Part shown: piece after piece, positions 25,401 through 33,600 of the stretch | Layout of the letters: each line of letters starts with the position of its first letter | Position numbering within the stretch: the stretch's first letter is position 1 | Virus record (IMG/VR): IMGVR_UViG_3300046780_000464 | Span: 1 to 64,000 of that record | Strand: one strand, 5' to 3' | Source of the DNA: a virus | DNA length: 64,000 bases | Program-made: the position numbers and the translations under genes | Notes under the pieces: generated by a model | Databases searched by the model: none | The model's input: the letters and a program-made list of their open reading frames with translations, nothing else | What the model was told of the DNA's origin: nothing

Positions 25401-27035
25401 AGGTGCTTGTGGATTACCTGTAAATAGTGGACTAGCTATGGGTGCGTAAATTGTAGAAGCCGCAGCAGTTGTTAAGTAGTTCTGATTGACAGCAGCAGTT
25501 ACTAAACCCTTACCATTAACTGTAATACCTTGAAAAGTACCAATATTCGGATTAACAGTTGATGATAGAACCGTATTGATAGTGCTTGTACCAGAACCTA
25601 CAACATCACCAGCTAAAGTGATTGTCTTGTTTGGTGCGTTACTAATCGCTAAGGTAACAAAAGCCGTTGTAGCAATACTAGTATCATTATCACCAGCAGT
25701 AGGTGTTGGTGACGTTGGATTACCTGTAAAGGCGGGACTAGCTAGTAGGGCATAGGGACCACCTGTTATAAATCCTTGTGACTGAACAAATGCTGTTGTC
25801 GCAATAGTAATACTACTATCACCAAAACCAGGTGTAGGTGCAGTTGGGACACCACTAAAATGCGGACTGGCTATTGGTGCAAGAAGTGAAACAGCAGTAT
25901 CAACATAGATCTTTGTTACTGCATGTAGGTCTAACTGAGGTGCACTAGCCAGGGTTAAGAACCCTGACATTGTACCACCAGATAAAGGCAACCCACCAAG
26001 GTTCGCCAAAGCACCAACAGGCGCTGTCGCTCCTGTGCCACCAGACGAAATAGCAACAGGTATCACAAGACCTATTGTAACTATACCTGTTAATCCACCA
26101 CCGGTCAGACCAGTACTTACATTGACACCAGTAATAGTCCCACCACCAGGTGTACCTGGAGGACCAGGTGGACCTGGCATATTTGTTGCGGCAACCCATT
26201 GTTGGGTATCACCGTCATCATACCAAATATACAGTTGCCCACCAATTGGATCCCACCAGAGGGTTGCTGGTTGTGGATTTACAGGAGGTGCTGGACTAAT
26301 GATTGTCCCACCACCTGCTCCACCTCCTCCACCACCACCTCCACCAGTACCAATAGGTACACCATTGACAAAGAATCCACCCTTTGCATCAATGTATCCA
26401 GTAGACTTTAATGATGGTGTATTGTATTGAACACCATTTGGTACATTATGAGTCTGTGACGTAACGTTGGTATTAAATCCCTTCCCATTCATTGTGGTTG
26501 GATTATTTGGCGCAGTCATAGTCATTGACCCGCCACTAGTCGGATTAAAGCCAAAGCTAGTCTTACCGTCCGTCGTCCTCATCTGCATAGATGTTTGGTC
26601 GACGTTACTCAGCTTATTAGGTTGAGAATGAAACCCTGGAATAACAAAGGCGTCAGTTAGATGATGCGTCCTATTTTGATCTTGATTCTGAACACCTCCA
26701 TTTGCCCACCAAGCATCAATACCACGAGAAGCAAAGATTGCTAATCCTTCATCTCCCTTTTGAACAGGTATGGTAATGTGCATCCCACCACCACCCAAAT
26801 AGAGTAGTGGAGAGGACTTGATTGTTGGAATCTGCTGCCATTCAATTGAACCCTTATCATTCACATAGGCTAGTTTTAGTGCAGGATCAATTGTTACTGT
26901 ATTCTGAGCCGCCTGATGTTCACCAATAACAACAGGTAAAGAAGTCCATAAATCAGCTCTATCAGCCTGCTTTCGGAGACGGTCATTCTCCTGAAAATCC
27001 TCAAACCGTTCGGTATTATAAAACGGACTTGACAT
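22404..27035 (-). CDS. Baseplate spike fused to a tail fibre with S74 domain (fibre 3)
   Basis: 1543 residues. Residues 1 to about 190 resemble the OB-fold N-terminal domain of spike proteins (Gp138/gpV type): LWTSLPVVIGEHQAAQNTVT, then LGGGGMHITIPVQKGDEGL, then HHLTDAFVIPGFHSQ. The rest is a fibre. It has a Gly run, a collagen-like PGPPGPPGTPGGG, several LPLSGGTMSGFLTL repeats each ending in TIATTAFV, long beta-rich shaft parts, and a C-terminal S74 module (SARHLKDDITPLP; MALRPVTYRW) with coiled coil. In related phages spike and fibre are separate genes, so the fusion is notable. It sits exactly in the spike position after hub, Dit and plug. Confidence 0.8.
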   Translation of the reverse strand: MSSPFYNTERFEDFQENDRLRKQADRADLWTSLPVVIGEHQAAQNTVTIDPALKLAYVNDKGSIEWQQIPTIKSSPLLYLGGGGMHITIPVQKGDEGLAIFASRGIDAWWANGGVQNQDQNRTHHLTDAFVIPGFHSQPNKLSNVDQTSMQMRTTDGKTSFGFNPTSGGSMTMTAPNNPTTMNGKGFNTNVTSQTHNVPNGVQYNTPSLKSTGYIDAKGGFFVNGVPIGTGGGGGGGGGAGGGTIISPAPPVNPQPATLWWDPIGGQLYIWYDDGDTQQWVAATNMPGPPGPPGTPGGGTITGVNVSTGLTGGGLTGIVTIGLVIPVAISSGGTGATAPVGALANLGGLPLSGGTMSGFLTLASAPQLDLHAVTKIYVDTAVSLLAPIASPHFSGVPTAPTPGFGDSSITIATTAFVQSQGFITGGPYALLASPAFTGNPTSPTPTAGDNDTSIATTAFVTLAISNAPNKTITLAGDVVGSGTSTINTVLSSTVNPNIGTFQGITVNGKGLVTAAVNQNYLTTAAASTIYAPIASPLFTGNPQAPTPATADSSISIATTAWVRAQGFTGGTGTYLPLGGGILTGTLTINRNAINPTLPPTDTVFWVTQVDGIVNRFLMDAYGTGAVPNITFRFARGTAAASTAAQNGDPLGIVAAFGYGATGYSSGGRAQVRFGAIENWTDTAQGTSVQFLTTTAGTTTILARAQVNRGLMVLDASGNPPTGGTAGDMGSGTINVASGFYVNGVNIGVGSFLPLTGGTLTGPLTVGTINGTLTVGTTTAPVQMGAGAILATALTTTGGSALFGNIYMDAANASHLLAAAPATALNNGSGEFSFYTAPSAAVGSAPAWTRILYITSAGNLSVTGTVTAPTFVGALTGHASSDLALTGGTLTGNLNTVGQTNNGWFYTGINSPAYPTSFGGCATSWNFNVGQGDVDFWNCYTFCSGYNSFYWYQLTTAGSAATKVMSVGPSGLNVGGAYIQNNGTFLSTSTAGGFGQYHMTAANNANQYGSMWYNDGTNTYLLLTNNNDAMGIYNQLRPWMVTNATGVVSMNQGVIVNGGSINLQNGSASNTFITYNGSNYVQMFDDGNGHIECNTPLWLNANTNNDVYTGGNLHVAHQIYMPLDNWLWMGGYASLLQSSDSNFYIGDGAARPTRLRGTTVSIDSPNIYFNGYTHVQPGTSDNARITVPNGCHARWFYEVVNTRLWSAGCINNGYWYLADESAGIVRLTIDTAGTATFSNGIYTGAGIVLPNQNWLYGKDTAGASQVLCSIWSDNHAYFCDGSRPSHLRGSTVSIEGTTTCTGGVTFNVRSSFNDGFNIYGGTFYNGYNNGWLYFNGSLRVANFYSEADLNCGGSVYCNSLRFYNNSGWWWTPSGIHSDSTIQGSAFQVPYGGYWYGDSDGSIRTGTYIYVGGILPLSDNAMACGYSGQGWSQVGSYWFNQLSARHLKDDITPLPSGALDRVMALRPVTYRWKTGETRKVHSGFIADEVASVLGEDWGGYNKENGTEGLAYNELTAVLWKACQEMAESNRELASRVARLEQSHGA

Positions 27036-27043
27036 GTTTAACC

Positions 27044-27376
27044 CTATGGTGTGGTCAAGTACAGATGACCGTCTTCCCCTAGATTAGAAAAGGTAGGCAC
27101 GGTATCTGGTGATACCTCCGGACCGATACTCATAACGGTTAGTATCGCCTGAGCCCCTAGAGGCATATAACCAAACTGTTCAAGCATATCGGCACCTGTC
27201 AATAAAGGCATCCCATGTAATATCATTGTAGTGCCAGTTTCGTCATCAAAATCCACGGTCCAACAAGATATTACCGTGTTCCATTTGAATGTTAACGTGT
27301 AGACAATGCCAAGTATCGTAACGCGCTCGGAGAAAGGACGACCTGACCGTGTGGGGATCTCGACGTTCGTTGCCAC
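27044..27376 (-). CDS. Baseplate plug protein, Pam3 gp18-like
   Basis: 110 residues with GRPFSERVTILGIVYTLTFKW, then the characteristic WTVDFDDETGTTMILHGMPL and TGADMLEQFGYMPLG. This matches small plug proteins that close the hub channel in Pam3-type myoviruses. Its first 85 bases overlap the end of the Dit-like gene in another frame. Confidence 0.78.
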   Translation of the reverse strand: MATNVEIPTRSGRPFSERVTILGIVYTLTFKWNTVISCWTVDFDDETGTTMILHGMPLLTGADMLEQFGYMPLGAQAILTVMSIGPEVSPDTVPTFSNLGEDGHLYLTTP

Positions 27377-28512
27377 ACTGAACTCCTCTGTTGCTTTGGT
27401 GCTATAGGCGCGCTGACGCTGAGGAAATTTCCGCTGCTGTCAGTTCTGGTCGTCATGCCCTTTTCGTTGAGTTGCGTCTCATTGGCGTTCCCCGGCAGCG
27501 CGGTAGAGCCGGTGCCGGTCTGGCCGGGACCGATTAGTGGCGAGTCGGTCCCCTCGGCTCTGCCGATCGGCTGCCCGGTGATGGTGCTTTCGACCTTCTG
27601 CCCCTCGGGCTGCAAGACGCTGTCGTTGCCGCCCTCGGGCGGGCTCTCGGGGCCAGTGACCGGCGTAGCGGTCGTCGGGTAGCTCTGCTCAATCATCCCA
27701 CCATCACCAATATCGCGCGTTGGTTGATCACCTTTCTCTTCTGGTTGGGATGTCTTCTCAGGTTCCTTCTGTTCAGAAGGAGACTGAGATGCTGTTTGTA
27801 CGTTACTTGATGCTGTTGCGACAATAATCACCTGCCTACAAACAATATCAGCCATTAACGCATATTCAGACTTCTCATCTGTAATTATGGATAAACGCTC
27901 TATCAGCATGTTAGTATACTTACGCTTCCCAGTAACCACATCGAAGGGTCGAAGCGCAGCCTGCCAGCTTAGTAGAAGTCCGTACACACCGCTTTCTGCG
28001 GAGAGGTCATATGACCCACGGACACTCCATCCCGCCTTTATGGTAACCGTAGCGGGCCTCTTAAACGCATGGTCAGCAATTGGGGCACCTTGCTCTACCG
28101 GATGCTCGGTTATCGTAATATCATCTGTACCATTTTCTTCAATTGTTACTTCAGCAATGATTCCACCGATAGAACGTCTATGTGGCATAAACAATGCGGG
28201 GGTCCAGTTACCATAAAGATTAGGTGGATCAGCCCTAGTTGTCGCAACCGGTTGTGGCGTTATTGCTGAATTACTATTCCCACTACTATCACCACCACCA
28301 CCAGTAGAGGTATCCCCACCTCCACCCCAATCACCTGAGTCAGGATTAGAGGGAACATTAGTGGATGCATCACCTTGTCCAACTAAACCGGTATCATCAC
28401 CCCCCTCAGGTGGACGAGCGAGTTCAAAAGTAGAAACTCTGCCCCTGCGTGGAGACAACAACAAGAGATCATTGGTTCGATTGCGATTACGCTGACGTTC
28501 CCGAGTTCTCAT
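27292..28512 (-). CDS. Dit-like baseplate/tube-initiator protein with disordered flanks
   Basis: 406 residues. The core (about 110-225) has FMPHRRSIGGIIAEVTIEEN, then ADHAFKRPATVTIKAGWSV and YGLLLSWQAALRPFDVVTGK, with a final YALMADIVCRQVIIVA. This is the split-barrel pattern of myophage Dit-like proteins between hub and plug. It is flanked by Gly/Ser/Thr-rich N-terminal and Pro/Gly/Thr-rich C-terminal segments. The segment encoded at about 27440-27680 is strikingly GC-rich compared with its surroundings. The last 28 codons run into the plug gene, an 85-base overlap that suggests loss of an earlier stop codon or a frame change. Confidence 0.72.
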   Translation of the reverse strand: MRTRERQRNRNRTNDLLLLSPRRGRVSTFELARPPEGGDDTGLVGQGDASTNVPSNPDSGDWGGGGDTSTGGGGDSSGNSNSAITPQPVATTRADPPNLYGNWTPALFMPHRRSIGGIIAEVTIEENGTDDITITEHPVEQGAPIADHAFKRPATVTIKAGWSVRGSYDLSAESGVYGLLLSWQAALRPFDVVTGKRKYTNMLIERLSIITDEKSEYALMADIVCRQVIIVATASSNVQTASQSPSEQKEPEKTSQPEEKGDQPTRDIGDGGMIEQSYPTTATPVTGPESPPEGGNDSVLQPEGQKVESTITGQPIGRAEGTDSPLIGPGQTGTGSTALPGNANETQLNEKGMTTRTDSSGNFLSVSAPIAPKQQRSSVWQRTSRSPHGQVVLSPSALRYLALSTR

Positions 28513-28513
28513 T

Positions 28514-29968
28514 TTATCTAATCCGTCGATTTGATGAAACTATTGTTGGGGTCCACCCTGGTGTTGGTGTTCTAGTAGGCGTAGGTGTAGCTGTAGGTGT
28601 AGCTGTAGGTGTAGCTGTAGGAGTAGCTGTAGGAGTAGCTGTAGGTGCTTTCGGACCATAGGTTTCTGGAGCACCACGACTAGCTGCTGAAGATGGATTT
28701 TGAATAGTCTCTCCTTTATCATTAAGTGCGACACCAACTATATTGGAATACCAAGGAAGACCACGAGTGTCTCCTTGATGCTCCAATAGAACGACCTTAT
28801 AAGAACCAATTGGGGAGGTATAAGCTGACTCCATTTGCTTACCAAAGGTCGCAACAGGATTTATTACACCACCGGTAGTATCACCTTGAATATCACCATT
28901 TGCATTAACCTTAACAGAGGAACCTGGGGTGAATGGAACACCAGACAGGACACTTGTATCCAGCTTGATCTTCCCTCCAAGCTTGATATTCGGATTAAGT
29001 AAACACTTACATTCAATACCTTGAGGAGTTACCTCAGGTAGGCTGACAAGACCTGTCTTTGTTGTTAGTATGACAGGAGCACCAGGTCTGGTATTCTTGT
29101 TCTTGAGGATGACAATCTTACCATGCTCAATAAAGAACTTGGCATCATTCTTTTCCATATATTGTCGAATTACGTCTCTAGCAGCCGCAATTTCAGTTGT
29201 ATCTCGTTGGGATTTATCCAATCCAACCTCTGGATCAATATAACTTATGCTGATACCCAATTTCGTGGCAGCATTCTTAAGGGGAACTAGATCCTGTGTA
29301 CCTGCAGGGTACTGTGTGGAGACTATTTCTCGGTTGTACCTCAGATCACCATCACCCGCATGTATCTCGAAGTAAGTGTCAGTTGGATTTTCTTTGCCCT
29401 TCTTGTATTGGACCACCGTACCGTCAAAGATCAAACCAAAGTTTGCATACTTGTAACCCGCCTGTACTTGTATCCTGGTAAACTGAATAACCTTTACCAT
29501 TGTTGCCGGAGCCATGTTATACACACGCGCCCATAACGTCGCAGGTGTATTGGCATCCGCCTGTCTAATGTTAAAGAAGACTCTCAGAGCTGAGAGATCA
29601 ATCCCACTTGAAGTCTTACTCTTATCCCCACTAGATTGAGCACTGGGTGCTTTAGCAGTAACACTAACCTCAGGAAGAGTAATACTATCATCACGAGGAG
29701 TTGGTGTTCTTGTAGTGGCGGTGGTAGGTGTTGCGGTAGGGGTTGTCAGACGAGTAGTATTACTAGCCGCATCTCCTGAACCCTGACTATACAAAACAAA
29801 ACTCAGTTTACGCATCCATTGCGCATCATGATTCTTATCATCTTTAGATATAGGCGCCGAACCAGGTGCATTACTCGGCTGCATTTGGTCAGCCAGGGAT
29901 GTCCAACTATCCGCCTGAGCAGTTAGTTTAGAAGTCTGAAAGTTTGCTTGATTTGAATCGTCAGCCAT
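28514..29968 (-). CDS. Baseplate hub protein (gp27/gpD-like)
   Basis: 484 residues. After a low-complexity start, the part from about residue 125 reads LSALRVFFNIRQADANTPAT, then LWARVYNMAPATM and IQVQAGYKYANFGLIFDGTV. This is the hub beta-barrel pattern, followed by the ADAP-like domain with ALNDKGE near the end. The C-terminus is a tandem ATPT repeat (12-base units at DNA level). The gene sits between tape measure and Dit, the expected position. Confidence 0.82.
   Translation of the reverse strand: MADDSNQANFQTSKLTAQADSWTSLADQMQPSNAPGSAPISKDDKNHDAQWMRKLSFVLYSQGSGDAASNTTRLTTPTATPTTATTRTPTPRDDSITLPEVSVTAKAPSAQSSGDKSKTSSGIDLSALRVFFNIRQADANTPATLWARVYNMAPATMVKVIQFTRIQVQAGYKYANFGLIFDGTVVQYKKGKENPTDTYFEIHAGDGDLRYNREIVSTQYPAGTQDLVPLKNAATKLGISISYIDPEVGLDKSQRDTTEIAAARDVIRQYMEKNDAKFFIEHGKIVILKNKNTRPGAPVILTTKTGLVSLPEVTPQGIECKCLLNPNIKLGGKIKLDTSVLSGVPFTPGSSVKVNANGDIQGDTTGGVINPVATFGKQMESAYTSPIGSYKVVLLEHQGDTRGLPWYSNIVGVALNDKGETIQNPSSAASRGAPETYGPKAPTATPTATPTATPTATPTATPTPTRTPTPGWTPTIVSSNRRIR
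28581..28640 (-). repeat. 12-bp tandem repeat encoding ATPT units
   Basis: Five consecutive copies of a 12-base unit (GTAGGTGTAGCT on the plus strand, two of them with an A substitution) plus a partial copy encode the Ala-Thr-Pro-Thr repeats at the C-terminus of the hub protein. Copy number is expected to vary by slippage. Confidence 0.9.
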
Positions 29969-29974
29969 GTCCGC

Positions 29975-32962
29975 CTACGCTAAAAATGCTCTTGAGTTAC
30001 GTTGTTCTTCATGCCCACGTCTCTTATGAGACTCATCAATTAACTTTTGTGTTTGATGAGGATCACCAGATCCATTAATGTAATAGTTGTTGGTTGTATT
30101 CATTGCCACCTGTTTGTTCGCTGCCCCACCACCACTACCTCCTGCACCCAACTTAGTACCTTGAACTTCTGATACTTTTTGCTGTTGTTGTTTAGAAAGC
30201 CTTAAAGCTTCCCGATATTCTTCCCAGGGATCACCAAAACCAGCACTAGCACGTATCCCGCCAAAGTCTACATGCATCTGGTCGCGCGGCCCACCCCTTG
30301 GTCGTTGTGTACCAAAGTGTAGTCCGGATCCCATCCTTGCCGCCAACTCTTGATGTCCAGTCTTGATCAGATACGCCATCGCATGAATGTAAGCTTGACG
30401 ATAGGGAACGGCATTAGGACCGGTACCTGCCTTATTGGCAATTGGTTTACCATCCTTGTCGTAAACCTGCCAGTCCTCGGCTTGGTGCTGACCATGCCAA
30501 CCACCACCAGGGCGGTAACCGCCCTCCGGTGTGACCTTTGCTGACCAACCCTCAGGTAGTGTTTCTTTATAACCTTGAACCATTGCCTCGGTAAGGAGCT
30601 TGTTAACCCCTGTTCTTTCGGCAACAGAAGCATCTACCTTGTTACTACCAGGAGTAGGTACTCCTGCTGGACTTGCCTGGGACGCCCGCTCCTTTGCCAA
30701 CTCCAGGAAGACTTCGTTTATTTCTTTTTCACCAGCACCCTTTGGAAGTTTTACTCCTTTACCACCGTGTTCGAAACTGAGACCGGCTATAGTTAATTTC
30801 CGTAGGTTTTCTGGTGTTAATTGTATCGGTAGGTTCTCACCACCCGGTTTGTTATAATCACCACCCATTGCTGTTTTGTAAGCTTCAAGTTGGGCCTTCA
30901 TGTTGTTTTCAAATCCGGGCCCAGAAGCCTCAGCAATCTTTGCAATCGTATCTAAGCCTCTCTTAAAGTAACTATTGTAAGTAATGATGCGCGCACGTAT
31001 ACCATGCGCCATTGTATCAAAACTCTCAAAAGCCTGCCCAGGCCTTGTAGTCTTACCTAACCAATCACCACCTCCAACCCGCAAATTGCCTGGATTGTTG
31101 CGTTCCGGATGCGATATTTCCATTCCAGACGATGTTGTCTGAGTAGTTTCAGGGGGCTTCCAGTCTGGTGGAAACTCCACCCCACCTGCTGGCGCGCCAG
31201 TTGGAGAACCCGGGGTTCCAGGTGTACCAGGAGGGGCGCTACCGGGAGCGGGCGCAACACCAGGGGATGCACCGGGTGTACCTGCCGCTCCATAGATGCC
31301 GTCCTTGTAACCCATTGCCTTTAAGGTCTGATCAAGGACGTTTATCAGCAGTTCAGACATCTTGTCGTAAAATCTATCAGCTAGATCGACAAGAGGTCGA
31401 AAAGAAGCATCCCCTGACCACCAACGTTGAAATTCAATAAAGATAGTCTCAAAGTTGATACCGCTACGACCACCACTTTCACTAAGCAGATTATCTGGAT
31501 GAGGACCAAACATTTGTTGGAGTCCCTCGCTAATGTTGCGAGGAAGTACCATCTCACCATCATGGGCATTGATATTAACAATACCACCATGCTGGAACCC
31601 GGCTGCCTCCTCCGGCTGTCCCTCATGGGTTGCCTTACCACCACCAACTCCACCTAATCCTTGAAACATCCGACCGAGTAGATAAAACGGATCCGTCCAT
31701 TTAAAGGCAGCGCCTACATTGGGGTGACCTTTGTAGAGCGGGTTATCCTCAGAATAAGATTTATCCCGGCTATGGGGGTCACTTGTGGTTTTCCAAGCTT
31801 GCCATGCACCCGCTGCCGCTGCGGCCCATAGGCTGGCACGAAAGATTGCTAAACGCAGTGCTGCCCCAATAGCGGTTCCAGCAGGAGTCGCGCCAGCAAT
31901 CAGTGGTCCAAACAACCACTTAACAAGAGCAATTGGGATATCTATCATGATGCCCTTTAACAGGGCTGCCGCTATTGCAGGTCCAAATAACAACAGTCCA
32001 GCGGCAATTGCCGTTGCCCATTCAGGGCCAACGTTCTTAGACAGCCAAGCGAACCCTTCAATCAATTTACCGACTAACCAGATTACCCCCTTTATCGCAT
32101 CACCTATCAGATAAATATCTCTGATAAAGGCTGCTCTATTCTCTTTGTCCTCAAAGAACTTCCGCATCTCTTCAAAGACGTGCTTAAAGCCGGCAATAAC
32201 TTCGGGATCAGTTAACCAGTCGCCTATTGCATCAAGTATCTTTTTAATGTTTTCAAAGTTGTCACTAACAATCTTATCAATACCTGAACTAAATATATCA
32301 ACTATTCGATCCCACGTCATAGAAAGCTTGTGACCAGCATCAGCAGCTTGGTCTTGATTAAGCTTCATCTTGACCATTAGGTCATTGTGAAACTTTATCT
32401 GGTCGTTATAGTCTTTTAGATTTAATGAAAGATTACGAATAGGATCAAAATCAATACCAAGCTCACCTTTCTCAATGGTATTCTTGAGCATTTGATACTG
32501 ATTGGATGTTTCACCAAAGTTTCTTCTTGCATTATCCAGAGCAGTCGCCAGTCTTACATAGGCGTCTTGAGCATTCAGGATTGGTTTTGTATCCCCAACT
32601 GCTCTTAACAACCCCTGCATTTGTTCCATTTTCCCTGGCTTACGCAGGGTTTCGGCTAACTTACTAACAATTTGCGCTGTCTGTTCAGATTGGATCCCGG
32701 CAGCCTTTAAACCAAATTCGAAACTCTTTAGTGCAGCAACTGGTACTCCTGTTGATTTTGATAGGAGATACATGTTATTGAAGCTATTCATCGTCCGACG
32801 AATAGCTTCTTCAGCCCCAATAGCCAACCCAATCAGTGCTAACCTAAACTCCTTGACCCCACGAATACCATTCTGCATGGTATCATGGAAACGCTTCGAA
32901 CTCGCGGGGTCCGTCTGGAAGCCTAGCTTAACAAAGAATTCTTGGATTGTGATGCCTGCCAT
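29975..32962 (-). CDS. Tape measure protein with two murein-hydrolase-like domains
   Basis: 995 residues. The N-terminal 330 residues are helical with a hydrophobic stretch (WATAIAAGLLLFGPAIAAALL) and the start ITIQEFFVKLGFQTD, as in tail tape measures. From residue 622 NNPGNLRVGGGDWLGKTTRP marks a lysozyme-like structural murein domain. From about 780 an M15-type D,D-carboxypeptidase-like domain follows, with GGWHGQHQAEDW (His 823/826, Asp 830) and MHVDFGG (His 897). The tail length set by this protein and local peptidoglycan digestion during DNA entry are its expected roles. It starts with ATG overlapping the stop of the small chaperone gene. Confidence 0.88.
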   Translation of the reverse strand: MAGITIQEFFVKLGFQTDPASSKRFHDTMQNGIRGVKEFRLALIGLAIGAEEAIRRTMNSFNNMYLLSKSTGVPVAALKSFEFGLKAAGIQSEQTAQIVSKLAETLRKPGKMEQMQGLLRAVGDTKPILNAQDAYVRLATALDNARRNFGETSNQYQMLKNTIEKGELGIDFDPIRNLSLNLKDYNDQIKFHNDLMVKMKLNQDQAADAGHKLSMTWDRIVDIFSSGIDKIVSDNFENIKKILDAIGDWLTDPEVIAGFKHVFEEMRKFFEDKENRAAFIRDIYLIGDAIKGVIWLVGKLIEGFAWLSKNVGPEWATAIAAGLLLFGPAIAAALLKGIMIDIPIALVKWLFGPLIAGATPAGTAIGAALRLAIFRASLWAAAAAGAWQAWKTTSDPHSRDKSYSEDNPLYKGHPNVGAAFKWTDPFYLLGRMFQGLGGVGGGKATHEGQPEEAAGFQHGGIVNINAHDGEMVLPRNISEGLQQMFGPHPDNLLSESGGRSGINFETIFIEFQRWWSGDASFRPLVDLADRFYDKMSELLINVLDQTLKAMGYKDGIYGAAGTPGASPGVAPAPGSAPPGTPGTPGSPTGAPAGGVEFPPDWKPPETTQTTSSGMEISHPERNNPGNLRVGGGDWLGKTTRPGQAFESFDTMAHGIRARIITYNSYFKRGLDTIAKIAEASGPGFENNMKAQLEAYKTAMGGDYNKPGGENLPIQLTPENLRKLTIAGLSFEHGGKGVKLPKGAGEKEINEVFLELAKERASQASPAGVPTPGSNKVDASVAERTGVNKLLTEAMVQGYKETLPEGWSAKVTPEGGYRPGGGWHGQHQAEDWQVYDKDGKPIANKAGTGPNAVPYRQAYIHAMAYLIKTGHQELAARMGSGLHFGTQRPRGGPRDQMHVDFGGIRASAGFGDPWEEYREALRLSKQQQQKVSEVQGTKLGAGGSGGGAANKQVAMNTTNNYYINGSGDPHQTQKLIDESHKRRGHEEQRNSRAFLA

Positions 32963-33135
32963 TATTTACTATTCCTTGCTGCTTCCTCAAACCTACTTCT
33001 ATTCTCATCCCTAACGTTTAGTGCTTCATTCATCCTCGCTACGTCAGCTAGATCTAAAGTGCCGTCAACTAACGACTCGTAACGACAAATTCCCTCTAGG
33101 GCTGGTCGCATTACCCAATCTTCGTCGTCGTTCAT
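32962..33135 (-). CDS. Second tail assembly chaperone, 57 aa
   Basis: A small gene found by hand translation. It starts at 33135 in an ATGA overlap with the first chaperone gene and stops at 32962 in a TAATG overlap with the tape measure gene. The product begins MNDDEDWVMRPALEGICRYE and contains LDLADVARMNEALNVRDE, an acidic helical protein. Its position between chaperone and tape measure is that of the gpT part of gpG/gpGT pairs, but it has its own ATG rather than depending on a frameshift. Confidence 0.75.
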   Translation of the reverse strand: MNDDEDWVMRPALEGICRYESLVDGTLDLADVARMNEALNVRDENRSRFEEAARNSK

Positions 33136-33590
33136 GCTGACGACGGAAACGGAAGAACCTGATCCCCTGCCCCCTCCGAAGTGTTGGGCAGGGGTGCGGA
33201 GAAAAAACCGCTGAGATTATCCTGCAACACAGCAAAGGTTAGTTGAAGCATCTCCATCATGTCAATATCTTCGAACATTAGTTCGCCGGATGGCATGGTG
33301 ATACGCACCCAGGCTTGCCCATTCCACCTTGACACGACATGCAAACAAGTCTTCAGGATAAACTCACTATCCTGCTGTGACATCTCAGCAACTGCAGTGG
33401 CAACGGGTCCCAATGCCGACCAGAAGTTGGCATCCATTGCGACATTAGTGCCATCGGTTGGTCCGATGTCAGAGAAAGTCTCACCCATTCCGGAAAACAC
33501 AGGCATGAGTTTCCGAAACAAGTGAAACTGTTTAAACGCGTCGAGTCGGCCGGTGCGATACCGGGAAGTACCAAGCTCGAGTTCTTGCAT
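33132..33590 (-). CDS. Tail assembly chaperone, 152 aa
   Basis: It starts MQELELGTSRYRTGRLDAFK, QFHLFRKLMPVFSGMGETF, the opening typical of myophage tail assembly chaperones. The middle contains ISM-type helices and RWNGQAWVRITMPSGELMFE. It lies directly upstream of the second chaperone and the tape measure, which supports the assignment. It probably coats the tape measure during tail assembly. Confidence 0.8.
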   Translation of the reverse strand: MQELELGTSRYRTGRLDAFKQFHLFRKLMPVFSGMGETFSDIGPTDGTNVAMDANFWSALGPVATAVAEMSQQDSEFILKTCLHVVSRWNGQAWVRITMPSGELMFEDIDMMEMLQLTFAVLQDNLSGFFSAPLPNTSEGAGDQVLPFPSSA

Positions 33591-33600
33591 AAGTCTACTC

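Noticed and set aside
19652-27035. Long plus-strand frames opposite the fibre genes
   Set aside because: They follow the repeat structure of the fibres on the opposite strand and lack starts with RBS.
32962-33590. Programmed -1 frameshift between the two tail chaperones
   Set aside because: The second gene has its own ATG in an ATGA overlap, and I saw no clear slippery heptamer near the junction.
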